Below the pieces are notes generated by a model. It worked only from the letters and a program-made list of their open reading frames with translations. It did not search any database and was not told the DNA's origin. From positions 1 to 26,496 of the forward strand of contig NZ_JBIIAW010000036.1 in NCBI RefSeq assembly GCF_044239695.1: DNA of 26,496 bases. The letters run 5' to 3'. Shown here piece after piece: positions 15,280 through 24,113 of this stretch; the first letter of the stretch is position 1, and each line of letters starts with the position of its first letter. The stretch is from Pseudolysinimonas_A sp044239695 (GTDB taxonomy: Bacteria; Actinomycetota; Actinomycetes; Actinomycetales; Microbacteriaceae). The position numbers were made by a program, and so were the translations under genes.

Positions 15280-16508
15280 GACTCCATCCTCCCCCGCCCC
15301 ACGTGGAGGGGCGAATCGTCCAACAGGGTCGCGGCGAGCGCTTCGGCGTGCGGGATCACCGACGCGAGCCCGACGCCGGCGACAGGTTCGCCCACCTGCC
15401 GGCCGTCGCGCGGATCGGGTGCGGCGCGCGACCAGGTGCTCACCGTCGCGTCGACGGCTTGCGGTAGCGGGATGGCGAACAGCGCGGCGGCGTCGGCGAG
15501 CGCGGTCGCGACGGGGTCGGCCGGCGGGGTGTCGTAGGAGAGCCGCAGGACGTGGCGCCCGGGGAGGGCGTCGGCGATCCACCGCCACTTCGCGGTGAGG
15601 TGGGTCAGCGCGCGCGCGGCAACACCGGCCCCGGGTGCCACGAGCACCCCCGAACCACGCGGGGCGCCGTCGAGCCCCGCGGCTTCGAGCACGAGGGTGA
15701 CGAGCATCACCTCCCGCCCGGCGGGGGCGCCGGGACGCGACGCGGCCCACACGGCGCCGGGCGGCGCGTCGTCGACCCGGACGCCGGTCTCGACGACGAC
15801 CCCGAGACGCGCGCACTCCGCGGCGAGGGCATCGGCGAGACGGAACATCCCGCCGCGCAGACCGGCGACGAGCGATCCTGCCGGGGCCGAGGTCCGCAGG
15901 GAGCGCACCGCGGCCGCGAGCGAGCCGTGCTCGCGCAGGGCGGCCCGTAGCAGCGGGGCGGCGACGTCCAGCGGCAGCTCCCGGGCCTCGCGCGAGTAGA
16001 CGCCGCGCGCGACCGGGGCGACGAGGGTATCGAGCACGGCCCGGCCCATGCGGGCGGCGACGAGATCGCCGACGGTCGTGGCGTCGGACCCGACGGACGA
16101 CGGAAGGAGCTCGTCCAGCTGGGCCCGCAGCGCGCCCCGTCGGCCGACCGCGCGCACGACGTCGGCCGCGCGCGGATCCGCCGGGATGCCGAGCAGACCC
16201 GCCACGGGCAACGGCACCGCTCCTCCGCGCGCCCGCTGCACCCACGCGGGACTGGGTGCGGGCGACACGACGTCGGCGGCGAGACCGAGTTCGTCGACGA
16301 GCGCGCGTACGCCGCCGCCGCGCGTCCCGAACGACTCGGCGGCGGCATCCAGCTCGACTCCGGCGATGCGCTGGCGGGCGAGCTGCCCGCCGAGGCGGTC
16401 GGACGCCTCGAGGATCGTGACGCGCCGGCCGGCCAGGGCGAGGCGGCGGGCGAGGACGAGTCCGGCGACCCCGCCGCCGACGATCGTCGTCACGTCAGTC
16501 CGCGTCAT
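15276..16508 (-). CDS. hemG: Coproporphyrinogen III oxidase, HemY/CgoX type
   Basis: FAD enzyme that oxidises coproporphyrinogen III to coproporphyrin III; formerly annotated as protoporphyrinogen oxidase HemG/HemY. The N-terminal dinucleotide fold is clear (TTIVGGGVAGLVLARRLALA followed by VTILEASDRLGGQL). LTHLTAKWRWIADALPG and VGEPVAGVGLASVI near the C-terminus match the family. At 410 residues it is somewhat shorter than the usual 450-470. The ATG at 16508 overlaps the end of hemE by 14 bases; GTG at 16493, one base after the hemE stop, is an alternative that removes 5 residues and still leaves the FAD motif intact. Neither has a strong ribosome site. Confidence 0.93.
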   Translation of the reverse strand: MTRTDVTTIVGGGVAGLVLARRLALAGRRVTILEASDRLGGQLARQRIAGVELDAAAESFGTRGGGVRALVDELGLAADVVSPAPSPAWVQRARGGAVPLPVAGLLGIPADPRAADVVRAVGRRGALRAQLDELLPSSVGSDATTVGDLVAARMGRAVLDTLVAPVARGVYSREARELPLDVAAPLLRAALREHGSLAAAVRSLRTSAPAGSLVAGLRGGMFRLADALAAECARLGVVVETGVRVDDAPPGAVWAASRPGAPAGREVMLVTLVLEAAGLDGAPRGSGVLVAPGAGVAARALTHLTAKWRWIADALPGRHVLRLSYDTPPADPVATALADAAALFAIPLPQAVDATVSTWSRAAPDPRDGRQVGEPVAGVGLASVIPHAEALAATLLDDSPLHVGRGRMES

Positions 16509-17550
16509 GGACGATCTCGACGAGGCGGGTGAGCACGCCCGGGTCGGTCTCGGGCGGAACCCCGTGGCCGAGGTTGACGATGTGGGCGGGCGCGGTGTTC
16601 CCCCGGCGCAGCACGTCGGCGACGTGCGCATCGAGCACGGCGGCGGGCGCGTCGAGCAGTGCCGGGTCGATGTTGCCCTGCAGCGGCAGCCCGGGCACGA
16701 TCCGCGCGGCCTCGTCGAGCGGCAGCCGCCAGTCGACGCCGATCACGTCGGCCCCCGCGGTCGGCAGCAGGTCGAGGAACGGCGCGGTGCCGAGCCCGAA
16801 GTGGATGCGCGGAACACCGAGGTCGGCGACGTGGTCGAGCGCGCGGCGGGAATGCGGCAGCACCGAGCGCTCGTAGTCCGCCCGCGACAGCGAGCCGGCC
16901 CACGAGTCGAACAACTGCACGACGCTCGCCCCGGCGAGCACCTGCGTGCGCAGGAACAGCCCCGTGACGTCGGCGCACCAGTCCAGCAGTGCCGCCCAGG
17001 CGACCGGGTCGGCGTGCATCATCCCGCGGGTGCGTAGCTGCTCCTTCGACGGTCCGCCCTCCACGAGGTAGGAGGCCACCGTGTACGGCGCTCCCCCGAA
17101 GCCGATGAGCGGCGTCTCCCCCAACTCCGCGACGACGAGGGCGACCGCGTCGGCGATCGGGGCGAGCGCCTCGGGGCTGAGGCGCGGCAACCGCGCGACA
17201 TCCGCCGCCGTGCGCACGGGCTCGTCGAACACCGGGCCCTTGCCGGTGACGATGCGCACCCCGACCCCGGCGAGCAGCACGGGCACGACGATGTCGCTGA
17301 AGAAGACGGCGGCGTCCACCCCGTGCCGGCGCACCGGCTGCAGAGTGATCTCGCTCGCCAGGTCGGGCGTCAGGCAGGCCTGCAGCATGTCACCACCGGC
17401 GCGCAACTCCCGGTACTCGGGGAGCGAGCGTCCGGCTTGGCGCATGAACCAGACGGGGCGGGTGGCCGGGCGGATCCCGCGCGCGGCGGTGACCAGGCGA
17501 GAGGATGCGGTACGCCCGGCGGCGAGCGGATGGTCGGCGGGCAACGGCAC
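16495..17550 (-). CDS. hemE: Uroporphyrinogen decarboxylase
   Basis: Decarboxylates uroporphyrinogen III to coproporphyrinogen III. The 351-residue protein has the diagnostic PVWFMRQAGRSLPEYR (residues 32-47), FFSDIVVPV near residue 83, GFGGAPYTVASYL, and NLGHGVPPETDP near the C-terminus. It is the first gene of the leftward heme operon. The GTG start has no good Shine-Dalgarno; TAGAGT lies 7 bases upstream on the coding strand, so the transcript may be leaderless. It is divergent from hemA, with only 53 bases between the two start codons. Confidence 0.96.
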   Translation of the reverse strand: MPLPADHPLAAGRTASSRLVTAARGIRPATRPVWFMRQAGRSLPEYRELRAGGDMLQACLTPDLASEITLQPVRRHGVDAAVFFSDIVVPVLLAGVGVRIVTGKGPVFDEPVRTAADVARLPRLSPEALAPIADAVALVVAELGETPLIGFGGAPYTVASYLVEGGPSKEQLRTRGMMHADPVAWAALLDWCADVTGLFLRTQVLAGASVVQLFDSWAGSLSRADYERSVLPHSRRALDHVADLGVPRIHFGLGTAPFLDLLPTAGADVIGVDWRLPLDEAARIVPGLPLQGNIDPALLDAPAAVLDAHVADVLRRGNTAPAHIVNLGHGVPPETDPGVLTRLVEIVHDAD

Positions 17551-17552
17551 GA

Positions 17553-17571
17553 TTTCTACTCTACGTAGAAA
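17553..17571. promoter_or_regulatory. Inverted repeat in the hemE-hemA divergent spacer
   Basis: Seven-base arms TTTCTAC and GTAGAAA with a 5-base centre; the inner TCTACGTAGA (17560-17569) is itself a perfect palindrome. It covers the possible -10 of hemE and the region upstream of the hemA -10. A dimeric regulator of heme synthesis is a reasonable guess; none can be named. Confidence 0.45.
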
Positions 17572-17580
17572 CGCGACCGT

Positions 17581-17594
17581 GTACCCCGGGGTAC
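17581..17594. promoter_or_regulatory. Perfect 14-bp palindrome before hemA
   Basis: GTACCCCGGGGTAC, ending inside the TACCCT hexamer (17592-17597) that could serve as the hemA -10. It lies 9 bases before the hemA start codon, so a bound protein would block the promoter. Confidence 0.45.
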
Positions 17595-17603
17595 CCTGGC
17601 AAC

Positions 17604-18845
17604 GTGCTGTTCTGCCTCACCGCGAATCACCGGACGATCGAGTTCGACGTCTTGGATCGCATCTCGCGGGTCACCTCGACGACCGCAGCCGATCTGATCG
17701 CCCGACAGGACTTCGTGCGGGGCGCGATCGTGCTCAGCACCTGCAACCGCTTCGAGGCGTACATCGAGATCGATGATCCGCTGACCGCCGCCACCGAGCT
17801 CGCGGTCGAGGCGGTCGTCGACGCGCTCTCCCTGAACGCCGGCGACGACGCCGAGGTTCTGCGTGCCCACGCCGTCGCGCTCACCGGGCAGGACGTCGTG
17901 AAGCACCTGTTCGCGGTGAGCTCCGGGCTCGAGTCGATGGTGCTCGGTGAGGAGGAGATCACCGGCCAGGTGCAGCGCGCTCTGCGCGACGCGCGCCTCG
18001 CGGGCACGACCTCGAGCGGGCTCGAACTGCTGTTCCAGCGCGCGGCCCACGCCTCCCGGGAGGCCCGCGCGCAGAGCGACCTCGCGGCGGCGGGACGCTC
18101 CCTCGCGCGGCTCGCCCTCGACCTCGCCGACACCCGTGTCCCCGACTGGGCGCAGGCCCGGGTGCTCCTCGTCGGCACCGGCAGTTACGCCGCGACGACC
18201 GTCGCCGCGCTGGACGCCCGCGGTGCGCGCGACATCCGAGTGTTTTCGGCGACCGGGCGCGCCGCGCAGTTCGCGGTGCGCTACGGCGTGCGAGCCGAGA
18301 ACGATCTTCGTGAGGCCATCCGGGATGCCGAGGTCGTCATCACCTGCACCGCCCGGTACGTCGTCACGACCGGCGACGTGCCCGACGACGCCCGGCGTTT
18401 GATCATCGACCTCGGCCTGCCCCGCAACGTCGAGCCCGCGGTCGGAGACCTGCCGGGCGTCGAGCTGCTCGACCTGGAGATCATCGGTCGGCACGCGAGC
18501 CTGCCCGACCTCGGGCCCGGGGCGCACGAAGCCGTCGGTTCCGCGGCCGCCGCGTTCGAAGCCGACCGCCTCGCGGCTCCCGCCGTCGTCGCGCTGCGCC
18601 GCCACGTCGACGCGGTGCTCCAGTCCGAGATCGACCGGGCGCGGGCCCGTGGCGGTGACGACGTCCACACGGAGGCCGCGCTGCGGCACTTCGCGGGCGT
18701 GCTGTTGCACGGGCCGTCGGTGCGGGCCCGGGAATTCGCCGCCGAGGGCCGCCTCGACGATTTCGCGGGAGCGCTCGCAACACTCTTCGGCATCCAGCCG
18801 GACGCCGCGCCTGCCGGCCAGGCGGAGCGAGGCGCTTCGGCGTGA
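17604..18845 (+). CDS. hemA: Glutamyl-tRNA reductase
   Basis: First committed step of tetrapyrrole synthesis: NADPH reduction of glutamyl-tRNA to glutamate-1-semialdehyde. The 413-residue protein has the nucleophilic cysteine in VLSTCNRFE (Cys47), MVLGEEEITGQVQ near residue 113, FQRAAHASREAR near residue 147, and a NADPH-binding fold VLLVGTGSYAATTVAAL near residue 190. The C-terminal dimerisation helices are present. The GTG start gives the canonical MLFCLTANH beginning. There is no ribosome site, and TACCCT ends 6 bases before the start, which suggests a leaderless mRNA. It is divergent from hemE and 16 bases tail-to-tail from the TetR gene. Confidence 0.97.
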   Translation: MLFCLTANHRTIEFDVLDRISRVTSTTAADLIARQDFVRGAIVLSTCNRFEAYIEIDDPLTAATELAVEAVVDALSLNAGDDAEVLRAHAVALTGQDVVKHLFAVSSGLESMVLGEEEITGQVQRALRDARLAGTTSSGLELLFQRAAHASREARAQSDLAAAGRSLARLALDLADTRVPDWAQARVLLVGTGSYAATTVAALDARGARDIRVFSATGRAAQFAVRYGVRAENDLREAIRDAEVVITCTARYVVTTGDVPDDARRLIIDLGLPRNVEPAVGDLPGVELLDLEIIGRHASLPDLGPGAHEAVGSAAAAFEADRLAAPAVVALRRHVDAVLQSEIDRARARGGDDVHTEAALRHFAGVLLHGPSVRAREFAAEGRLDDFAGALATLFGIQPDAAPAGQAERGASA

Positions 18846-18861
18846 CGCGCGGCCAGCGCCC

Positions 18862-19491
18862 TCAGCGGCGCGGGCCGAGCCCGTCGACGAAGGTGCGGAT
18901 CGCGACCGAACCCGCGTCGTGCGTCGACGGACCGGTGCCGCCGTTCGCGAAGTGCGTGCGGAACTCGAGCACCGAGACCATCCAGGTGGCGAACACCGCG
19001 GCGGCGTCGACGCGCGGCCGCGGGTCGTCGTCGGTCGCGCCCGCCGTGGCGCGGAATCGGTCGGTGAGCACCTCCTGCGCCGCCACCCAGCGCTGCATGA
19101 TGTGGCCGGCGATCTCCGGGGCGCCGCCGCCGATGAACTCCAGCACCGGATGCAGCACCGTCACCTCGTCGACCTTCTTGTTGTCGTCCCAGCCGTTCGA
19201 GGTCATCGTGGTGAGGGTGCGGGCGAGGGTGTCGTCGAGCCGCTCCCCCGCCGGCCGCTCCCCCATCAGGCGAACGAACTCGTCGAGCCACGCGTCGAAG
19301 AAGTCCAGCAGGATCGCGGCCTTCGACTCGAAGTGCAGATAGAGGGTGCGGATCGCCACGTCGGCCGCGGCGGCGATCTCCTCCATCGAGGTGCCGGTGT
19401 AGCCCTTGTCGAGGAACAGCACGTTGGCCGCGGCGGAGATCTTGCGACGGGTCTCCGCCTTGCGCAGCTCGTTCCGTCCGGGTGCCTTCAC
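18862..19491 (-). CDS. TetR-family transcriptional regulator
   Basis: 209-residue repressor-type protein. The N-terminal helix-turn-helix spans about residues 12-60 (RRKISAAANVLFLDKG, then TSMEEIAAAADVAIRTLYLHF). The C-terminal ligand domain is not recognisable to subfamily. The start is GTG without a ribosome site; TACCCT sits 7 bases upstream, so leaderless translation is likely. It lies 32 bases downstream of the carboxylesterase on the same strand, so it could be read from the sugar-transport operon, but its own promoter overlaps the esterase stop codon. The target and effector are unknown. Confidence 0.9.
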   Translation of the reverse strand: MKAPGRNELRKAETRRKISAAANVLFLDKGYTGTSMEEIAAAADVAIRTLYLHFESKAAILLDFFDAWLDEFVRLMGERPAGERLDDTLARTLTTMTSNGWDDNKKVDEVTVLHPVLEFIGGGAPEIAGHIMQRWVAAQEVLTDRFRATAGATDDDPRPRVDAAAVFATWMVSVLEFRTHFANGGTGPSTHDAGSVAIRTFVDGLGPRR

Positions 19492-19498
19492 AGAGAAA

Positions 19499-19527
19499 AG
19501 GGTAGCGGGACCGACCTCCGCGGTCAG
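19499..19527 (-). promoter_or_regulatory. Probable promoter of the TetR gene
   Basis: Reading leftward: CTGACC (19527-19522), a 17-base spacer, TACCCT (19504-19499), then 7 bases to the GTG. The -35 overlaps the esterase TGA. The layout predicts a leaderless transcript. Confidence 0.45.
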
Positions 19528-21038
19528 TCGCGGTTCGCCGGCCCGAGGACGTGGAAGTTCCCTTCGCCGTCCCTCCACGGCTCCCACCTCTCGCCGGCGA
19601 CGACGGGCACGCCGTCTCGCGCGAACGAGCCGAGCAGTTGTCGACACGCGGCCGACACCGCATGCCGGTCGCGCGCGTCGCCGACGATCGGGATGCGATC
19701 GACCGTGCCGAAGAAGTAGGCGAGGTCGAGGCTGTGACTCGCACCGAGCAACCCCTCGAGCACCGGGCTGGTCTGGGTGAACTCGTAGGCATAGGTCGCC
19801 CGCGAACCGGCCGAGCTTCGCTCGATCATCAGCCGTGTCGGGTGACGGAAGTAGCGATCGCTGAGCGCTCGCGCCACCCGAAGATGCACGGGCTCGTCGG
19901 GGTGGTCCGCCGTCACGGCCTCCCACTCCGCCTCGGACTGCAGGCGCGCGATCGCCTCGTCGTCCGACATCCCGACCCGATACCCGTCCTCCTCGGCGAG
20001 CATGAGCGCGAACTCATGACTCGTGAACCCGATCACGACCTCCTTGTCGGCGTAGCCGGACGCCGCGGTGGGTGAGAACGGATGCTCCGGCACGTCGACG
20101 TCGTCGAGGGACGGGCCGAAGCCGGCGAACGGGATCTCGCCGATCTCCGTGTGGGGGGCTCCGAAGAACTCGTCGAGCTCCGGGCGCAACCGGGACTGGG
20201 CGTCGAGGATCGCCTCGACCGGCAGATCCCGCGCTCCCTCGACGTCGACGACCCCGAGCTCCGCGAGCAGACGCGTGCCGAGCTCGGCGGAGACCTCGGC
20301 GTCGGCGATCCGGGTCGCCGGGAAGCTCATGAGCACCACCCGACGGATCAGATCCCGAGCTGCGGGCATCGCGGCGAGCACCGCGGCCTTGGCGCATCCG
20401 CCCGACTGTCCGACCACCGTGATGTTCTCGGGGTCCCCGCCGACTCCCGCGATGTTGCGGTGCACCCACTGCAGCGCCTGGACGATGTCGAGCATCCCGG
20501 CGTTCGCCGACCGCGGTGCCCCGTGGGCGCGCAGGTCGGCGAAGCCGAGAGCGCCGAGCCGGTGGGTGACGGTCACGACGACGACATCCTGGTCGCGGCT
20601 GAGGATGTCGCCGTTGAACACCTGCTCGTTGCCGCTGCCGTGCACGAAGCCGCCGCCGTGCAGCCAGAGGATCACGGGGCGCGGGGAGTCGCCGGGCGCG
20701 CTCGGTGCCCAGACGTTGAGGCGGAGGCAGTCCTCGCTCATCCCCCCCGCCTCGACCGGCCACCCGCCGCGCGGGTAGAGCAGACCGAGCACCTCCAACA
20801 TGCTGCCGCCGGAGACGAGCCGGGTATCGACCTGCGGCGCCGAATCGCCGAACGAGAACGCGTCGCGCTCCCCCTCCCACGGCTCGACGGGCTGCGGAGG
20901 GCGGAACCGGTTCGCCCCGGCCGTCGAGGCGCCGTACGGCACGCCGAGGAAGGTGCGCAGTCCGCCGCCGTCGATCCCGCGCAGGCGGCCGTCCCCGGTC
21001 CACCAGATCGTGTGCCGTGCAGGTGCTGATGCGGTCAT
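19524..21038 (-). CDS. Type-B carboxylesterase (alpha/beta hydrolase)
   Basis: 504-residue cytoplasmic ester hydrolase. The oxyanion-hole segment is LWLHGGGFVHGSG (Gly128-130). The nucleophile is Ser212 in VVGQSGGCAK, where the common motif is GESAG. The acid is probably Glu342 in TSHEFALM, and the base is His435 in ASHSLDLAYFFG, the Ser-Glu-His triad of p-nitrobenzyl esterase-like enzymes. SEDCLRLNVWAP near residue 101 is a classic family mark. There is no signal peptide. The ATG overlaps the permease stop as ATGA. Encoded as the fourth gene of a sugar ABC operon, it probably de-esterifies an imported acylated sugar or glycoside; the substrate is an inference. Confidence 0.94.
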   Translation of the reverse strand: MTASAPARHTIWWTGDGRLRGIDGGGLRTFLGVPYGASTAGANRFRPPQPVEPWEGERDAFSFGDSAPQVDTRLVSGGSMLEVLGLLYPRGGWPVEAGGMSEDCLRLNVWAPSAPGDSPRPVILWLHGGGFVHGSGNEQVFNGDILSRDQDVVVVTVTHRLGALGFADLRAHGAPRSANAGMLDIVQALQWVHRNIAGVGGDPENITVVGQSGGCAKAAVLAAMPAARDLIRRVVLMSFPATRIADAEVSAELGTRLLAELGVVDVEGARDLPVEAILDAQSRLRPELDEFFGAPHTEIGEIPFAGFGPSLDDVDVPEHPFSPTAASGYADKEVVIGFTSHEFALMLAEEDGYRVGMSDDEAIARLQSEAEWEAVTADHPDEPVHLRVARALSDRYFRHPTRLMIERSSAGSRATYAYEFTQTSPVLEGLLGASHSLDLAYFFGTVDRIPIVGDARDRHAVSAACRQLLGSFARDGVPVVAGERWEPWRDGEGNFHVLGPANRD

Positions 21039-21874
21039 CCCTTGAGGGCTCCTTCCGTGAGTCCGCCGATGACCCGTCGCTGCGCGAACGCGAAGGCGAC
21101 GACGAGCGGCAGGGCGCTCATCACGACGTGGGCGAAGACGAGGTTCCAGCGCAGGGTCTGCGCGCTGGAGGTGGCGAACGAGTACAGCGCGAGTGGCAGT
21201 GTCTGCTGCGACGACGTCGGCATCAGGAACTGGGCGAAGAAGAAGTCGCCCCACACCGTGATGATGAGGATGATGCCCGCCACGAACAGGATCGGCGCCA
21301 TGAGCGGCAGCATGATCTGCCAGAACACCTGGAATCGGTTGGCGCCGTCGATCGCCGCCGCCGCTTCGAGATCCTGCGGCAGCCCCCGGACGAATCCGGT
21401 GGCGAGGAACACCACGATGCCGATCCGCGTGCCGATCATCACCAGGATGTAGCCGATCGTCGTGCCGTCGAGGTTCATCTGTCGCAGCAGGAAGATGGTC
21501 GGGATGAGGGTCGCCGGCATGAGCATCGACAGCGCGAGCGCGTAGAACGCGACCTGCTGCAGTCGCGACGTCGACCGGGCGAAGCCCCAGGCCGCCGCCG
21601 CCCCGATGAGGGTGACGACCGCGATCGTCGGCAGGCTGACGAGCAGGCTGTTGCCGAGCGCGCGCAGGTAGTCGCCCTGGGTGAACACGGCCGCGTAGTT
21701 GTCGACGAACGCCCACTCGGTCGGCAGCTCGAGGGTGAGCGACGCCGCCTCGCCCGCAGGCTTCGCGGAGTTGACGAGCACCATCCACAGCGGGATGCCC
21801 ACCCAGGGGAGGGCGAACAGGCCGAGGAGCACGTACCGCACGGTCGAGTACGCGCGGGCGCGACGGCCGATCAT
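21035..21874 (-). CDS. ABC transporter permease, CUT1 sugar type (MalG-like)
   Basis: 279-residue inner-membrane subunit with about six helices, beginning RYVLLGLFALPWVGIPLWMV. Short periplasmic segments carry WAFVDNYAAVF, and the EAA loop is LEAAAAIDGANRFQVFWQIMLP near residue 180. This matches the second permease of carbohydrate uptake (CUT1) importers. ATGA overlap with the upstream permease stop and GGGAGGTG 6 bases before the start support tight coupling. A longer reading frame upstream is a shadow of the first permease. Confidence 0.94.
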   Translation of the reverse strand: MIGRRARAYSTVRYVLLGLFALPWVGIPLWMVLVNSAKPAGEAASLTLELPTEWAFVDNYAAVFTQGDYLRALGNSLLVSLPTIAVVTLIGAAAAWGFARSTSRLQQVAFYALALSMLMPATLIPTIFLLRQMNLDGTTIGYILVMIGTRIGIVVFLATGFVRGLPQDLEAAAAIDGANRFQVFWQIMLPLMAPILFVAGIILIITVWGDFFFAQFLMPTSSQQTLPLALYSFATSSAQTLRWNLVFAHVVMSALPLVVAFAFAQRRVIGGLTEGALKG

Positions 21875-22803
21875 GCGCGCACCTCCCGGCGGCGCAGCCA
21901 CGCCACGAGGGGGATCGTGACGACGATGACCAGCAGCGTCACGGTGAGCCCGAGGGCGCTGCCGGTGCCGAAGTTGCCTTGGCCCCACTGCATCCGAAGC
22001 AGGATGTTGAGCGAGCGGGTCGCATCGCCCGGCCCTCCCCCGGTCGTCGCCGCGATGATGTCGTACGCGCTGAACGCGCCGACCAGTGTGACGACGACGT
22101 TGAAGGTGAACGCCGGGGCGAGCAGCGGGAACGTGACGCGCCAGAAGCGCTTCCAGGCGTTCGCTCCGTCGAGAACCGCGGCTTCGATGAGTTCTTGCGG
22201 CACGGCGTTGATGCCGGCGATGTAGACGAGCGTCGTCAAACCGATCCACTTCCAGGCGTCGATGAAGGCGACAGCGGGGAGCGCGGTGCTGATCTCGCCG
22301 AGCCAGGCCCAGGAGAACCCGGGGATGACGACGCCGATCGCCTGATTGACCGGGCCGTCGGGGGCGAGCAGACCGCGCCAGATGAAGCCGGCCGAAAGCG
22401 GCGAGAGCAGCACCGGCAGGAAGAACAGCGTGCGGAAGAACCCGTTGAGCCGGGTCGACTCACGGAGTGCGTAGGCGAGGGTGAGGCTCACGACGTTCTG
22501 CACCGTCATCGCGATGAGCGCGTAGACGACGGTGACCGTGATCCCCTGCTGGAGGTAGCCCTGAGAAGCGAGGGATTCGAAGTTGCGGGTCCCGCTCAGG
22601 GTGATCGTCGAGCTGTAGGAGGTCCAGGTCGAGAACGCGAACGGGAAGTTCAGGATCTGCGGGATCGCGAAGAAGACCGCGACGAGCGTGATCGCCGGGA
22701 GGGTGAACCAGGCCCACGAGCCCAGGACGCGGTCGCGGAGCGGAGGGCGCCGACGAGGGCGCCCTCCGCGGGCGAGCGCGGCCGCCGAAGCGGATGCACT
22801 CAT
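21871..22803 (-). CDS. ABC transporter permease, CUT1 sugar type (MalF-like)
   Basis: 310-residue membrane subunit. A basic N-terminal tail (GGRPRRRPPLRDR) leads to the first helix SWAWFTLPAITLVAVFFAIP. The EAA loop reads IEAAVLDGANAWKRFWRVTFP near residue 205, and TTGGGPGDATRSLNI near residue 257 is a hallmark of MalF-type sugar permeases. ATG start 4 bases after the binding-protein stop. No ATPase gene is in the operon, so a shared multi-sugar ATPase (MsmK-type) encoded elsewhere is expected. Confidence 0.94.
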   Translation of the reverse strand: MSASASAAALARGGRPRRRPPLRDRVLGSWAWFTLPAITLVAVFFAIPQILNFPFAFSTWTSYSSTITLSGTRNFESLASQGYLQQGITVTVVYALIAMTVQNVVSLTLAYALRESTRLNGFFRTLFFLPVLLSPLSAGFIWRGLLAPDGPVNQAIGVVIPGFSWAWLGEISTALPAVAFIDAWKWIGLTTLVYIAGINAVPQELIEAAVLDGANAWKRFWRVTFPLLAPAFTFNVVVTLVGAFSAYDIIAATTGGGPGDATRSLNILLRMQWGQGNFGTGSALGLTVTLLVIVVTIPLVAWLRRREVRA

Positions 22804-22807
22804 GCGA

Positions 22808-24103
22808 TCACCAGCCCGGCAGACCCTGGGCGGTGGCGGCGTCGGCGATCTGCTGCTGCAGGGCGGCGGCGACCTCTTCCGGTGTCTTCTGGCCGACCGT
22901 CAGTTCGGAGAGCAACGGGAAGATCCCCCCGAGGCCGCTCGGCAGACGCGCGGCCCCGAGCGCCGTCGACGGACCGTCGTAGGCGGCCTTGATGTCGAGC
23001 AGCAGCGGGGTGGTCGCGGCCGGGTCGGACGCTCCGTCGATGATCGGGAACGTGCCCGACTCGTCGATGTAGGCCTGGTAGTGCTCGCCGGTGATGAACT
23101 CCAGGAATCCGCGCGCCGCCGTCTCCCGAGCGTCGTCGCCGGTCTTCGGCAGCAGGTAGGTGCCGATCGGACCGGGGTTCAGCATCGCGACCTTCTCCGT
23201 CTTGCCGAAGGCCGTGAACCCGACCTTCTCGCCCAGCAGTTCGGCGTCGCCGCCGGCGGCGTCGAGGTAGACCGGGGCGATGTTCGAGTGGATCGACTGG
23301 TACGCCGCCTCGCCGTTGTAGACGGAGGCGACCGCGTTCTCGAACGTCGCCGAGGTGACGTCGGAGTTCATGCATCCGCTGTCGAGCAGCGACTTGTAGT
23401 CGGTGAACGCCTCGAGCCACGGCGAGTCGGCATCGTCGAGGGTCGCGCTGCGGTCGAGGATGCTCTGCACCCACGACGTCGTGCTTCCTTCGGCGGCGAG
23501 CAGCGCGTTCATCGCGATCGGCGGCCAGACCGACGCGCCCGCCTCGGCGAGCGTCGGCACCCCGGCGGCGCTGAGCACCTCGCACTGCTCGACGAGTTCC
23601 GCGTAGGTGCCGGCCGGCTCGAGCCCGAACTGGTCGAGCACATCCTTGCTGTAGTAGAGCCCCCACACCTCCGGGAAGTTGGTGATGGCCGCGTAGACCT
23701 TGCCGTCGGTGCCTCGTCCGCCGATGTCGTAGATGCTGCCCGACGCGGCGACGAAGGCCTCGTCGCTGAGGTCCTGGAGGTTCTCGGTCGGGTTGAGCAG
23801 CGAGATGAACGACTCGGTGCCGTGGAACTCGAGGATGTCGGGTCGGTCGCCGGTGGCCCACTTGGTGAGGGTCGCGTCCTCGAAACCGTCCGACGAGATC
23901 GAGACGAGTTCGAGCTTGTTGCCGGTCGCCTCCTCGTAGGCGGCGTAGCTGTCGAGCACGGCCTGGGGGTCCTGGCTGTTGTGCCAGACCGTGAGGGTGA
24001 CGGTGCCGTCTCCGGCATCCGCGGAACAGGCCACCAGGGTTCCGGCGGCGATCGCCGCCGCGGCTGCGGTGGCGATGAGGCGACGGTGTCGCATCGTGAG
24101 CAT
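22808..24103 (-). CDS. Sugar ABC transporter substrate-binding lipoprotein
   Basis: 431-residue extracytoplasmic binding protein. A basic n-region (MRHRR) and an alanine-rich hydrophobic stretch end in TLVAC (Cys26), a lipobox. The mature part begins VTLTVWHNSQDPQAV and follows the CUT1 family-1 binding-protein pattern, with WGLYYSKDVLDQFGL near residue 160 and FPIIDGAS near residue 360. Two ATGs are possible: 24103 (AAGGAG only 3 bases upstream) and 24094 (12 bases). I report the longer form. It is the first gene of the leftward sugar operon, divergent from a ROK regulator. Confidence 0.94.
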   Translation of the reverse strand: MLTMRHRRLIATAAAAAIAAGTLVACSADAGDGTVTLTVWHNSQDPQAVLDSYAAYEEATGNKLELVSISSDGFEDATLTKWATGDRPDILEFHGTESFISLLNPTENLQDLSDEAFVAASGSIYDIGGRGTDGKVYAAITNFPEVWGLYYSKDVLDQFGLEPAGTYAELVEQCEVLSAAGVPTLAEAGASVWPPIAMNALLAAEGSTTSWVQSILDRSATLDDADSPWLEAFTDYKSLLDSGCMNSDVTSATFENAVASVYNGEAAYQSIHSNIAPVYLDAAGGDAELLGEKVGFTAFGKTEKVAMLNPGPIGTYLLPKTGDDARETAARGFLEFITGEHYQAYIDESGTFPIIDGASDPAATTPLLLDIKAAYDGPSTALGAARLPSGLGGIFPLLSELTVGQKTPEEVAAALQQQIADAATAQGLPGW

Positions 24104-24113
24104 CCTCTCCTTT

